From Fibrobacter sp. (GTDB lineage Bacteria; Fibrobacterota; Fibrobacteria; Fibrobacterales; Fibrobacteraceae): 59,351 bases of DNA. The notes under the pieces were generated by a model, which was given only the letters and a program-made list of their open reading frames with translations, made no database searches and had not been told where the DNA came from. A program made the position numbers and the translations under genes. Shown in pieces: positions 33,079-41,781 of the stretch; the first letter of the stretch is position 1, and each line of letters opens with the position of its first letter. The stretch covers positions 1 through 59,351 of the forward strand of contig NZ_JAFZKX010000039.1 of assembly GCF_017551775.1 (NCBI RefSeq). The letters run 5' to 3'.

Positions 33079-35163
33079 TTATTTGCCCCAGGGGTTTTTC
33101 TTGCCGAAGCGGACCTTCTTCTTGGGCCCGTAATTGAACGCGGGGTCCTTCGCCCGGCGCTGGCGCTCGGCGCGTTCTTCGCGCTCCCTGCGGAATTTTT
33201 CGCGTTCTTCCTCGGTCCAGCGCGGCTTTTCCTTTTTCGGGATCAGCGCGGTGCTGCGTTCGTGGCGCTTCTGCTGTTCGCGTTCGCGGTATTCGGCGTT
33301 GTTTTCGCGTTCCTTGCTCGGGAAGAATTCCTTGCCCTCGGCCTTGGCGCTGCGGCTCAATAGCAGACGCCCGATTTTTCCGAGTTTCAAGCGTTCCAGC
33401 GTCGCGCGGATTTGCGGGCGGTTCTCCGGAATGTACCAGAAGAAGAACTGCCTCTGGCTCCGCTTCTGCTCCGGCGTTTTCGCCACGTAGAGCGGTTTTC
33501 CGTCGGGCGACAGTTCGGAATAGAACATTTCCGTCGCGATGGTCATCGGGGTCGGCGTGAAGTCCTGCACCTGTTCCAGCTGGAACCCGAGTTGCTTCGT
33601 CTCGAGTGCGAGTTCGGCCATGTCGGCCTCGGTGCATCCGGGGTGGCTGCTGATGAAGTACGGGATGATCTGCTGGCGCTTTCCGATGCGCTTGCATTCG
33701 TCGTCGAAGAATTCCTTGAACTTGTGGAACAGCGTGAAGCTCGGCTTGCGCATGAGCTTGAGCACTTCGTCGCTCGTGTGTTCCGGCGCGACTTTCAGGC
33801 GGCCGCTCACGTGGTAGTCGATGAGTTCGCGGGCGTATTCCTCGTGGTCCTTGCGCAGTTCTTCGTCGTCGGTTTCTTGCAGCAACATGTCGTAACGCAC
33901 ACCGCTCCCGATAAACAGGTGCTTCACCTTCGGGTGGTTGCGCACTTCGCGGTAGAGCTCCAAAATTTCTTTGTGGTGCGTGTCCATGTTGTCGCAAATC
34001 TTGGGCGTGAGGCAACTGGCTCGTGCGCACTTCTGGCAACGGCTCTGGTCGCGGCCGCGCATGTTGTACATGTTGGCGCTCGGGCCGCCCAAGTCGGTGA
34101 TGGTGCCGGCGAAACCGTCCATCTTGGTAATCAAATCTACTTCGCGCAGAATGCTTTCGCGGCTGCGGCTCGCGATGAATTTGCCCTGATGCGCGTTGAT
34201 GGCGCAAAAACTGCAACCGCCAAAGCAACCGCGGTGCGTGTTGATGCTGAACTTGATCATGTCGAACGCGGGCACGTTGCCGCGCTTCTTGTAACGCGGG
34301 TGCGGTTCGCGCGCGTAGGGGTATTCAAAACTCTCGTCGAGCTCGCCGTATTCGAGCGGCGGGTACGCGGGGTTTATCACCACGGTCTGTTCGCCCACAT
34401 CCTGCAAAATGCGGCGCTGGAACCACTTGTTGCATTCGATGTCCACTTTGCGGCAGTTCTCCATCTGCGTGCGCTTGCTTTCGAGGCATTCCTCGTAGCT
34501 TGCGAGGCGCAGGTCTTCCCAGTGGTTGTTCTTCGGGACGTTCCCCTTGGGCGCCAGGTAGGCCGTTTGCGGGATGGAATTCAGGCTGGAGAACGGCACG
34601 CCCTTCTTGAGGAGGCGAATCATTTCCTTGAGCGGTTTTTCGCCCATGCCGTACACGAGAAGGTCTGCCTGCGTGTCGAACAAGATGCTCGGCTTGAGCC
34701 TGTCGCTCCAGTAGTCGTAATGTGTCACGCGGCGCAGACTCGATTCCAGCCCGCCGATCATCAGCGGCACGTCGGGATAGAGCTGCTTCAGAATTTTCGC
34801 GTAAGTGTAAGTCGCATAGTCGGGGCGGAATCCCGCCTTGTTGCCCGGAGTGAACGCGTCGTCGCTACGCAGGCGCTTCGCGGCGGTGTAGTGATTCACC
34901 ATGCTGTCCATGCCGCTCGAGATGGCGAAGAACATGCGGGGGCGTCCGAGCTTCTTGAAATCTCGCAAATCATCGCGCCAGTTGGGTTGCGGCAAAATCG
35001 CGACGCGCAAGCCCTCGTGTTCAAAGAGTCGCCCGACCACGGCGTGCCCGAAACACGGATGGTCCACGTAGGCGTCGGCGCTGATGATGATTACGTCCAC
35101 GTAATCCCAGCCGAGTTCGTCTAGGTCTTCCTTGCATATGGGGAGGAATCGTGGATCGTACAT
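33079..35163 (-). CDS. ygiQ: YgiQ family radical SAM protein
   Basis: A 694-residue protein with the YgiQ layout: N-terminal domain starting MYDPRFLPICKEDL, a central radical SAM domain with the 4Fe-4S motif CFGGCSFC (near 311-318), an extra Cys-rich stretch (CQKCARASC), and a Lys/Arg/Glu-rich C-terminal tail (ERENNAEYREREQQKRHE). Its substrate is not known in any organism I can name. Start chosen at ATG 35161-35163 since upstream in-frame sequence is not family-like. It is the only gene on this strand here, convergent to glgA. Confidence 0.93.
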   Translation of the reverse strand: MYDPRFLPICKEDLDELGWDYVDVIIISADAYVDHPCFGHAVVGRLFEHEGLRVAILPQPNWRDDLRDFKKLGRPRMFFAISSGMDSMVNHYTAAKRLRSDDAFTPGNKAGFRPDYATYTYAKILKQLYPDVPLMIGGLESSLRRVTHYDYWSDRLKPSILFDTQADLLVYGMGEKPLKEMIRLLKKGVPFSSLNSIPQTAYLAPKGNVPKNNHWEDLRLASYEECLESKRTQMENCRKVDIECNKWFQRRILQDVGEQTVVINPAYPPLEYGELDESFEYPYAREPHPRYKKRGNVPAFDMIKFSINTHRGCFGGCSFCAINAHQGKFIASRSRESILREVDLITKMDGFAGTITDLGGPSANMYNMRGRDQSRCQKCARASCLTPKICDNMDTHHKEILELYREVRNHPKVKHLFIGSGVRYDMLLQETDDEELRKDHEEYARELIDYHVSGRLKVAPEHTSDEVLKLMRKPSFTLFHKFKEFFDDECKRIGKRQQIIPYFISSHPGCTEADMAELALETKQLGFQLEQVQDFTPTPMTIATEMFYSELSPDGKPLYVAKTPEQKRSQRQFFFWYIPENRPQIRATLERLKLGKIGRLLLSRSAKAEGKEFFPSKERENNAEYREREQQKRHERSTALIPKKEKPRWTEEEREKFRREREERAERQRRAKDPAFNYGPKKKVRFGKKNPWGK

Positions 35164-35339
35164 AAATACAAAAATAGAAAATGATGTCCCCTTTCCGGCG
35201 GAAGTTCCTGGCGCACGTGGCGACTGCGGTATGGCCCTATATGAAACGCTGTGTTTCATAAAAACATGCAAAAATGCGAAAAATTTAAAAAATCGTTCGA
35301 ATACGTTAAAATTTTGCGAATATCGTTTCATGGAAAACC

Positions 35340-35345
35340 TATATT
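35340..35345 (+). promoter_or_regulatory. -10 box next to the TIGR02147 gene start
   Basis: TATATT lies 5 bases before ATG 35351 and no ribosome site is present. A TTGCGA is at 35314-35319, with a long 20-base spacer. Confidence 0.4.
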
Positions 35346-35350
35346 ATTTC

Positions 35351-36187
35351 ATGGACATGAAACCGATAACGGAATACGAAGATTACCGCCTTTATTTGCG
35401 GGATTTCTACGAAGAGCGGAAGAGGACTTCCGTTTTCTCGTGGCGCGAGTTCGCGAAACTTGCTGGTTTTTCGTCTTCGGGTTACCTTAAGCTCGTTTGT
35501 GACGGCAAGACCAGGCTCTCCAAGATCGGTGCAGCCAAGGTCGCTCCGGCGATGGGGCTCGCGGGGTTCCATGCAGATTACTTTTGTCTGATGGTGGAAT
35601 TCTGTGATGCGCCGGATGATACAGTCCGCATGAACGCTTATTCCCGAATGCGGGCCCTGGCGAAGGAGAACGGGGTCCGCATTTTGGGAACTGAGGCTTT
35701 CAGCTATTTCAGTTCATGGGCAAACTCGGTGGTGCGCGAACTAGCGCCGATTATGAAGGGGGCCAAACCCTCGGATATCGGGAAGGTATGCGTGCCCGAA
35801 ATCTCTGCCGGGGAGGTCCGCAACTCGCTCGAACTCATGGTGCGCATGGGTCTGCTTATCCGCAGGCCCGATGGCAGTTACGTGCAGACGGACAAGGGTG
35901 TTTCCGGGTGTTCCGCGGCGATTCCTTCGGCAGTCCGTTCCATGCAGAAGCAGTACGCCTACCTTGCCGCCGATGCGGTGGACGCGTTCGAACCCGAGGA
36001 ACGTCGTATTTCGGGCTTGACCGTAGGTGCCGACGAACATACCTTCAACCGCATTGCCGTGGAACTGGATGCCTTCCGCCGTAAAATCGCCGCCATTGTC
36101 TCGGATGTTCAGGATTACGACCGCATATATCGATTAAATTTACATCTATTCCCGCTCAGCAGGCCCCTTGGAGAAAAAGATGTCTAG
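35351..36187 (+). CDS. TIGR02147/DUF4423 family regulator-like protein
   Basis: 278 residues of the TIGR02147 family, known mainly as a paralogous group in Fibrobacter. The diagnostic start is visible: TEYEDYRLYLRDFYEERKR, then FSWREFAKLAGFSSSGYLKLV, a helix-turn-helix-like stretch, and a C-terminal half with RPDGSYVQTDKGV and GLTVGADEH. The family looks like transcription regulators but its role is not proved. Start uncertain: ATG 35330, 35351 and 35357 are in frame; the -10 box at 35340 favours 35351. The lipoprotein gene overlaps it by 8 bases, so this regulator may control that gene and the barrel gene after it. Confidence 0.85.
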   Translation: MDMKPITEYEDYRLYLRDFYEERKRTSVFSWREFAKLAGFSSSGYLKLVCDGKTRLSKIGAAKVAPAMGLAGFHADYFCLMVEFCDAPDDTVRMNAYSRMRALAKENGVRILGTEAFSYFSSWANSVVRELAPIMKGAKPSDIGKVCVPEISAGEVRNSLELMVRMGLLIRRPDGSYVQTDKGVSGCSAAIPSAVRSMQKQYAYLAADAVDAFEPEERRISGLTVGADEHTFNRIAVELDAFRRKIAAIVSDVQDYDRIYRLNLHLFPLSRPLGEKDV

Positions 36188-37178
36188 AATAAAGTTTATT
36201 CAGAATAAGAAAGTGTTGTCCAATGTTTTGGTCGCCATGTGCCTGGTGTTTTCCGGTTGCGTCGGTTTTACCGAGGATTGGTTCCGCTTTGGCGATGCCT
36301 GTGACGAAGAGCCCATGTCTGTCGTGGCGACTCTGGAACCCGAATTCAAGGCCGCACGCTTTGTACAGTCCGGCAAAATTGATGTGGACAGCGAACACGA
36401 TTCGGTCACGATAATTTTGGAAATCTTCGGCGGGTGCCTCAAGGATAACGGCGGGTATGCATGGGACGGTGACTTTTATTACGTGAACGAAAGGACTTAC
36501 GCCTATAGTTTCCGCGAAGATACGCTTTTGCTCACGTATACGCGCATCCCGGACAGGTTCGAAGCCAACCAGGACACGTTCGACGTGTCGGTGATATTGG
36601 TTGGCGGAACCCCGGGTTCGCTGGAAGGGATATGGAGGCTGACCCAGTGCCAGTATGCCGAGGGAAAAATGCAGTGCTACGATGACGGCTTTGACAAGTA
36701 TTTCAAGTTCTATGAAAGCTCTGTCGAAATCCGTATCGACGATCGTGTAAATTACGACTATATCACGACGTATTTTGTCCGCGAATTGTTCGACTTCTTG
36801 GAAAGCCCGTCGGCATCGATTGATATCGGGGACGTATTCTACCGTTATGCTTGGACGAATTGGCTAGAGGAATCTGGAGTTAAAGTTCAGGAAAAGACGA
36901 ACCGGAGCGTGAATTTCGAATTCGACGGGCGCGCTTTCGAATTGCAAGTGGAATTCGCCCGGTACAGGGACAGCGTGGCGGTGTCGCTGAAATCCGGCAA
37001 TACGAACTGCGTCGGCACGTATTTCAGGAACGACGACGTTTCGGAAGAAGTCTGCTCTGTCGAAAATGCGGATTACCTGCGCAAACAGGATTCGGGGGCG
37101 CTTGAGTTCGTGCGGCAGAATTCCGACGAATTCGAGAAATGCATCGACGGCATCCTCGGTCGCGAACAGAACGATTGA
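36180..37178 (+). CDS. Lipoprotein in an operon with a TIGR02147 regulator
   Basis: 332 residues with a signal ending in a lipobox (CLVFSGC, Cys27). The mature protein is acidic with many Asp, Glu, Tyr and aromatic residues and short beta-strand patterns (GTPGSLEGIWRLTQC, VNFEFDGRAFELQVEF). Several Cys (CDEEP, GGCLK, LTQCQ, TNCVG, EVCSV) may form disulfides. No domain recognised. The ATG overlaps the regulator's end by 8 bases with GGAG in position, indicating coupling. A barrel gene starts 29 bases later. Confidence 0.8.
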   Translation: MSRIKFIQNKKVLSNVLVAMCLVFSGCVGFTEDWFRFGDACDEEPMSVVATLEPEFKAARFVQSGKIDVDSEHDSVTIILEIFGGCLKDNGGYAWDGDFYYVNERTYAYSFREDTLLLTYTRIPDRFEANQDTFDVSVILVGGTPGSLEGIWRLTQCQYAEGKMQCYDDGFDKYFKFYESSVEIRIDDRVNYDYITTYFVRELFDFLESPSASIDIGDVFYRYAWTNWLEESGVKVQEKTNRSVNFEFDGRAFELQVEFARYRDSVAVSLKSGNTNCVGTYFRNDDVSEEVCSVENADYLRKQDSGALEFVRQNSDEFEKCIDGILGREQND

Positions 37179-37207
37179 TTTTGACATGATATAAAGAAGG
37201 AGAAAAA

Positions 37208-37969
37208 ATGAAATGTCTGATAAAAATAACTTCGTTAACGTTAGTTTGTCTGTACATGGCGGCTGGCGCGGCTGAAAAAACGGATGGAGGGTCCCTTGAA
37301 CTGGGCACTCGCCTGGGTGCGCAGATTTCTACTCTCTATACCGATGCTCATTGGGGTCCGTATCCTGATATTTCTGGACGGGGAGGCGTGTTCTCGTTGG
37401 ATATGGCTTACGGTTTTTCCGAATATTTTTACGTACATGCCGAAGTCGGGCTGGATTACCGCAACTTTTACACTTATGGTGAAATCGGCATTCCCTGTGC
37501 GAGCATCGATGGCGAACCGTGTGGCGGGAACTGGAAAGGCAACGACGAGATTTCCTTGTTTTATCTTGAAATCCCCTTGATGGCGCAGTGGCGCACGCCT
37601 GCCCTGTTTCTTGAACTCGGTCCTGTTTTCGATATCCTGCTGAGGGTGGATGAAGAATACATTTTGCCCGAAAAATACCGCACCAAGCGCGGTTACAAGG
37701 ATAAGCGATTTGGAACGGGCTTTGCCGCAGGGCTCGGACACATATTCGATTTCGGGCTTTCCATAGATTTACGCGTGTCGTTCCAGTTTACGGATGTCGT
37801 TGATGATGACAAGAAAACTCTTACGGCTCATGCCGAGGAATACGAATGGCATTATGACATGGAGACGCAAGAGACAAGCTATAGGAAGGTGGAGGGATCG
37901 AACGAGTATATGGGCGGTTCCTACTACAAGCTGATGAAAGTGCAGTTCGGAATCGGGTACTGGTTCTAG
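37208..37969 (+). CDS. PorT-like outer-membrane beta-barrel protein
   Basis: 253 residues: signal peptide (cut near GAA), then a repeated strand pattern typical of small PorT/OMP_b-brl barrels (ELGTRLGAQIST, VHAEVGLDYRNF, LYFLEIPLMAQW-like strand, FGTGFAAGLGHIFDFG), ending in ...GIGYWF with terminal Phe for barrel assembly. No catalytic motif. AAGGAG lies before the ATG. It follows the lipoprotein by 29 bases; its 3' end overlaps queH (convergent) by 4 bases. Confidence 0.85.
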   Translation: MKCLIKITSLTLVCLYMAAGAAEKTDGGSLELGTRLGAQISTLYTDAHWGPYPDISGRGGVFSLDMAYGFSEYFYVHAEVGLDYRNFYTYGEIGIPCASIDGEPCGGNWKGNDEISLFYLEIPLMAQWRTPALFLELGPVFDILLRVDEEYILPEKYRTKRGYKDKRFGTGFAAGLGHIFDFGLSIDLRVSFQFTDVVDDDKKTLTAHAEEYEWHYDMETQETSYRKVEGSNEYMGGSYYKLMKVQFGIGYWF

Positions 37970-38625
37970 GGCGTGGCGCCTTCGTTCTTCTTGGCTTCGC
38001 GCTCTTCGGCTTCGCGTTTTGAATAGGCGCAGCCGCAGTAGTTTTGGCGGTAGAGGTTGTATTCGGCGGAGAGCTCGATGGAACGCTTGTTGCCGCCTTT
38101 GCGCTTGAAGTCGCTGGGGAGCGCCTTGACGCCGTAGATTTCGCCTTGTTCCTTGGCGACCACGTTCAATACCTGTTCGTCTTTCTTTGGGCTGATGGTG
38201 AGCGTGGTGGTGAAGTAGTCGAACCCCATTTCTTTCGCGAGTCTTGCCGTTTCGCCGAGCCGCAGCTCGAAGCATTTGCGGCAGCGCTTGCCGCCTTCGT
38301 TCTCGTCTTCGAGCCCGCGCGCGATGTCGTAGAACTTCTTGGGTTCGTACAGACCTTCGATGAATTCCACCGGGTACTTCGTCTTGAATGTGGCAACGAA
38401 GCGCTTGATTTCGGCGACGCGGTGCGCGTATTCTTCGGCGGGGGCGATGTTCGGGTTGTAGTAGAAAATCGTTATCTTGAAGAACTGCGAGAGGTATTCG
38501 ATGCAGTAGGTGCTGCATGGCCCGCAGCAGGCGTGCATCAGGAGCGTGGGGACGATTCCCTTGCGCTGGTTCCACCGGATGATGTAACCTAGATCGCGCT
38601 GGTAATTGTGGTACGCTTCGGGCAT
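37966..38625 (-). CDS. queH: QueH, epoxyqueuosine reductase
   Basis: 219 residues of the QueH (DUF208) family, which reduces epoxyqueuosine to queuosine in tRNA, the non-orthologous alternative to QueG. The Cys motifs are intact: HACCGPC (31-37), CRKC (near 110-113) and a C-terminal CGCAYS (near 195). Start at ATG 38623-38625 with AAAGGA upstream; the open frame extends further but overlaps the membrane-protein gene on the same strand. The end overlaps the plus-strand barrel gene by 4 bases. Confidence 0.93.
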   Translation of the reverse strand: MPEAYHNYQRDLGYIIRWNQRKGIVPTLLMHACCGPCSTYCIEYLSQFFKITIFYYNPNIAPAEEYAHRVAEIKRFVATFKTKYPVEFIEGLYEPKKFYDIARGLEDENEGGKRCRKCFELRLGETARLAKEMGFDYFTTTLTISPKKDEQVLNVVAKEQGEIYGVKALPSDFKRKGGNKRSIELSAEYNLYRQNYCGCAYSKREAEEREAKKNEGATP

Positions 38626-38642
38626 CTTGCGGGTCCTTTTCG

Positions 38643-39035
38643 CTAAGTCCAGTCGAGCGATCCGAACGCGGTTATCCAGAAGCAGACCGTCGAGACGATC
38701 GCGAAAAATCCCATCACCATGCGTTCCTTGCGGCTCGTGCTGAAGAGTACCGTCGCGGTATAGAACGTGAGGTAGAGGGAAAAGAAGAAGGCGAGGATGC
38801 GCGTGATGGCGAACGGGATGACTTCGGGAATGATGTGGCCCGCGCTGAGCAGCACGAACATCGCGACAAATTGCATGCAGATGGGGACGATGAACGCCTT
38901 GCGCACTTCCTTGGGCACCACCTTGTTGCGTCCGTTCATGGCGTACATGCCGAGCGGGGCGCCGAATGCGAGTGCCACGTTCAGGGCGATGGACGGGAAA
39001 AAGAAAACGGCTCCGATGATGGTCGCGATAATCAT
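38643..39035 (-). CDS. Four-helix membrane protein, function unknown
   Basis: 130 residues, mostly hydrophobic, with about four membrane helices: IIATIIGAVFFFPSIALNV, AFIVPICMQFVAMFVLLSAG, ITRILAFFFSLYLTFYTATV, and MVMGFFAIVSTVCFWITAFG. Short loops with Lys/Arg separate them. No family recognised. ATG 39035 is preferred to an upstream in-frame TTG; no ribosome site stands out. It lies 17 bases upstream of queH on the same strand and so may share its transcript. Confidence 0.75.
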   Translation of the reverse strand: MIIATIIGAVFFFPSIALNVALAFGAPLGMYAMNGRNKVVPKEVRKAFIVPICMQFVAMFVLLSAGHIIPEVIPFAITRILAFFFSLYLTFYTATVLFSTSRKERMVMGFFAIVSTVCFWITAFGSLDWT

Positions 39036-39070
39036 ATGCGACAAATCTAGAATTAAAGCGCGAGGATGAC

Positions 39071-39114
39071 AATAAAAATAACCCCTTTAGGTAAAGGAGG
39101 TAACCTAAAGGGGT
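39071..39114 (-). terminator. Hairpin terminator with a 16S-tail-like loop
   Basis: A perfect 12-bp stem ACCCCTTTAGGT/ACCTAAAGGGGT (39081-39092, 39103-39114) is followed on the minus strand by TATTTTTATT, so it can end the 39256-40860 transcript. Its 10-base loop reads AAAGGAGGTA on plus and TACCTCCTTT on minus, matching a Shine-Dalgarno and the 16S 3' tail respectively. Confidence 0.65.
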
Positions 39115-39255
39115 CTGGGAGTGTTTGGGTACCTATAAGATACCTATTTAGGGGGGCGCCGACGGAAAAAAACGTGGTTTTCTTGTTTACACCCGTGAAC
39201 AACAGTGTATACAGGAATTGCCGTTTTTCGTTCAAAATCGGTAGTTTTGGTGATT

Positions 39256-40860
39256 TCAGAAGAAAAAGCCGGTGGTTACTTGCGCGTGCGTGGGGTGAAA
39301 ATTCGTTTTTTCGGAGCGCTGGAAGGCGGCCGTGAGCGAAAACTCGAGGTGGTCCCCGTAGATGCGTGTTTCGGTGCGGATTTGCATCTTTTTGTCGGGA
39401 CGGGCCTCCGGGGCGACGAACGATATGCGGAAGGAGTTCCTGCGGTTGCCAGTTGAGGACGGCGCTTTTTTGCTTGAGGAAGACAGAGTTTTATTGTTAA
39501 TTGAAGACCGCGCTTTATTGCTGGTAAAAGACTGCGCCTTGTTGCTGGATAAAGACAGCGCGGCCTTCTCGGTGAGCGCGATGGCGATTTCGAGACGCGG
39601 CGCCTGCCAGGAATGCTCGGAGCGCTCGTGTCGGGTGCGCGCCCCGCCGGAAAGCGTCGCGGTTGTCTGCCCGAAGGCGTGCGACGAGGAGAAGTTTGCC
39701 TGGTATAGGGCCTGGTCGCATTCGCTTGCCGCCTCGACGCATGTGAATTTCAGGGCGGGGCGCGCAAATTCCGGCCCGCCGGCGATGTCCAGGGAGAGCC
39801 TCCCGGAGATGCTGTCGGAATGCAGGGGCTTCGTGACCCGAGCGCTGGCCGTGGCTTTGGTGTCGAAGAATTCCTTCGCGCGGAACGAGACGTTCTGCGT
39901 GGACCAGAAACTGTTCTTGAGGATGCTCGGGCTTAGCCGTGCGGGGGCCGGGACGGAATCCCCGTGGATGTAGCCGGTGGTGCTCCACGAGAAGGCGGCG
40001 TCCCGGCCCTGGAACGAGAATCGCACCAGCGGGAAGGATTGTCCGGCCTGGTACCACGCGGAGATTTTTCCCGAGGGGGCGACGAGCGTGAGGCTTGCTG
40101 ATGGTTGCGGCGCGGCTGCGGGAAGGACTTGCGCGGAGTCTCCCGCGGCGTTCGCGCTTGCGTCTGCCGCAGGGTCTGCACCTGACGCGGGGTTCGTGCC
40201 CGCATTTTCCGCAGGGCCCGTGGTTGCTGCGGGGCTTGTTGCGACGTTCGTACTTGTTGCGGGAATAGTGCCTGCGCCGGCCCAGAACGCCGCCTGTGCC
40301 GAGAATTTGGAGAACGGTCCGGCGGCAAGCCCGAAGTTTGCCGCCCTGGAGGTATCGAGCATCGCCGAAAGCCTGAATTTGCCGAGCGCGTATGCGATTG
40401 CTGCGCCCCAGAGGGTGTCGAGCGGGATTTCGGAATGCAGTTCCCGCGTGGAGATTTGCCCGAAGTGCGCTTCGCCCCGCTTGCTTTTGTAGGTGAGGAG
40501 TTCCTGCGCGCCGAGCTTGAGGGTGAGCCTGCGGAATTCGAACTCGAAATCGTGGCGCTGTGCCGAGAGCGCGCCCGAGGAATCGAACCGCAGTTTCGCG
40601 ATGTAGTGCCCGCTGTAATGCTTCCGCACGGAATCGAGCGCGGGTCCGGAAAAAACGTCGCATGCCTCGCCGGCGTAAACTTCCGCCAGGGCGCACGCCT
40701 CCCGCATGTCGCCTTCGTCCATCAGCGCGAGCATCTCGTCCGCCTCTTCCGGGGTGACGATGCCGTCGTCCCACCATTCGAATATCCTGGCCTCGGTAAG
40801 TTCCGCTGTCAGTGCCCGCGCTGCCGCAAGCAGCGCTATCAAGAAAAGTCTCTTGCCCAT
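39256..40860 (-). CDS. Outer-membrane-like protein with helical N-terminus and 8-residue repeats
   Basis: 534 residues with a signal peptide. The N-terminus has a helical segment ILTEAR-like followed by EWWDDGIVTPEEADEML, then a Glu/Ala-rich part with Cys pairs (ACALAEVYAGEACDVF). The middle and end alternate beta strands and finish in TTGFFF, suggesting a barrel. Between lie an Ala/Pro/Thr-rich linker (about 205-255) and, near 440-475, an imperfect 8-residue repeat with SSNKAQS and SFTSNKARS. The function is unknown; I have seen no confirmed family. AGGGAAA precedes the ATG. Confidence 0.75.
   Translation of the reverse strand: MGKRLFLIALLAAARALTAELTEARIFEWWDDGIVTPEEADEMLALMDEGDMREACALAEVYAGEACDVFSGPALDSVRKHYSGHYIAKLRFDSSGALSAQRHDFEFEFRRLTLKLGAQELLTYKSKRGEAHFGQISTRELHSEIPLDTLWGAAIAYALGKFRLSAMLDTSRAANFGLAAGPFSKFSAQAAFWAGAGTIPATSTNVATSPAATTGPAENAGTNPASGADPAADASANAAGDSAQVLPAAAPQPSASLTLVAPSGKISAWYQAGQSFPLVRFSFQGRDAAFSWSTTGYIHGDSVPAPARLSPSILKNSFWSTQNVSFRAKEFFDTKATASARVTKPLHSDSISGRLSLDIAGGPEFARPALKFTCVEAASECDQALYQANFSSSHAFGQTTATLSGGARTRHERSEHSWQAPRLEIAIALTEKAALSLSSNKAQSFTSNKARSSINNKTLSSSSKKAPSSTGNRRNSFRISFVAPEARPDKKMQIRTETRIYGDHLEFSLTAAFQRSEKTNFHPTHAQVTTGFFF
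39458..39556. repeat. 24-bp tandem repeats coding an 8-residue motif
   Basis: Units begin with GAC at 39458, 39482, 39506, 39530 and 39554, exactly 24 bases apart, with strong divergence in sequence. They keep the reading frame of the minus-strand protein (x-S-S-N-K-A-x-S), so this is a protein repeat, not a CRISPR. Confidence 0.75.
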
Positions 40861-40958
40861 ATTTTCCCTGCGTTAGGTGTCTCTATCTATAAAGACGGTT
40901 TCGCGGGCAAAATATGCCGTTTGATGACTTTTTTTCTTTTCTTTTTTAAATTTGGGGT

Positions 40959-41735
40959 ATGGCTAAGTCTTCCTGGTCCAAGAAACCGTCGGGACACGCT
41001 CCCGCCCGCGCCGCAGACGCGCTGGGCAAGTCGTTCGTACCGCACCTGAAAAATCCGCGCACCGAATTCCCGCTCTTTAACGGGAAGCGCGTGAAGCCCT
41101 CGCTCGAGGGCCTCGACAAGCTGTTGCATTACTACGGCGTGGAACTCCAGGAATCGACCCTGAAGCAGATCTGGGAATTCCATCAGCTGCTGCGCGCCAA
41201 CAACGACGACCAGGACCTCACGCGCTTGAACGCTTTCGAGACGATGGTGGAACGCCACTATGCGGACTGCACGCTCATCAACGCGTTCGTTCCGGAATGG
41301 CCCTCCCGCATGATCGACGTGGGGAGCGGCGCCGGCTTCCCGGGAATCCCGTTGAAGCTGGTGAATCCGCGTATCCGCCTTACCCTGTGCGAGCCGCGTC
41401 CGAACCGCATCAACTTCCTCAACATGGTCATCGAGAAGATGGGCCTAAAGGGTATCGACGTGTTCGGCCACAAGGTCACGAGCAGGAGCATGGATATCCC
41501 GGTGGACGGAGTCATCAGCCGCGCATTCGAATTGATGGAAAAGACGCTCCCGCGCCTCGCGAATTCCTTGAAGGTCGGTGGCCGCGTGTTCTTCATGAAG
41601 GGCCCGGCCGTGGCCGACGAACTGAAGACGTTCCATCCCGAGGACTTCGGCTACAAGTTCGTCGGGAAGCATTTCTACACCATCCCGAACAGTACGCAAG
41701 AACGCGCCCTAATTATCTTAGAGCGCGTCGAATAA
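40959..41735 (+). CDS. rsmG: RsmG, 16S rRNA m7G methyltransferase
   Basis: 258 residues of a SAM-dependent methyltransferase that makes m7G in 16S rRNA (position 527 in E. coli numbering). The SAM loop DVGSGAGFPGIPL (120-132) and LCEPRPNRINFLN are diagnostic. An N-terminal extension of about 40-50 residues (basic, Pro-rich) is longer than in E. coli. The start at 40959 has no clear ribosome site. No mnmG or parA gene is adjacent, unlike in many genomes. A terminator follows. Confidence 0.93.
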   Translation: MAKSSWSKKPSGHAPARAADALGKSFVPHLKNPRTEFPLFNGKRVKPSLEGLDKLLHYYGVELQESTLKQIWEFHQLLRANNDDQDLTRLNAFETMVERHYADCTLINAFVPEWPSRMIDVGSGAGFPGIPLKLVNPRIRLTLCEPRPNRINFLNMVIEKMGLKGIDVFGHKVTSRSMDIPVDGVISRAFELMEKTLPRLANSLKVGGRVFFMKGPAVADELKTFHPEDFGYKFVGKHFYTIPNSTQERALIILERVE

Positions 41736-41750
41736 AGACTCTGTTTTGAG

Positions 41751-41776
41751 GTCGCCGCAAAGGGCGACTTTTCTTT
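41751..41776 (+). terminator. Rho-independent terminator of rsmG
   Basis: GTCGCC (41751-41756) pairs with GGCGAC (41763-41768) over a 6-base loop and is followed by TTTTCTTT. Confidence 0.75.
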
Positions 41777-41781
41777 AATCC

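Noticed and set aside
35164-35331. N-terminal extension of the YgiQ frame
   Set aside because: The 56 extra residues are not family-like; YgiQ-type sequence starts at MYDPRFLP (35163).
38626-39072. N-terminal extension of the QueH frame
   Set aside because: The extension is Arg/His-rich and overlaps the four-helix protein gene on the same strand; the family start and a ribosome site are at 38625.
39458-39556. Possible CRISPR because of regular 24-bp spacing
   Set aside because: Units are in frame, contiguous without spacers and diverged; they code an 8-residue protein repeat.
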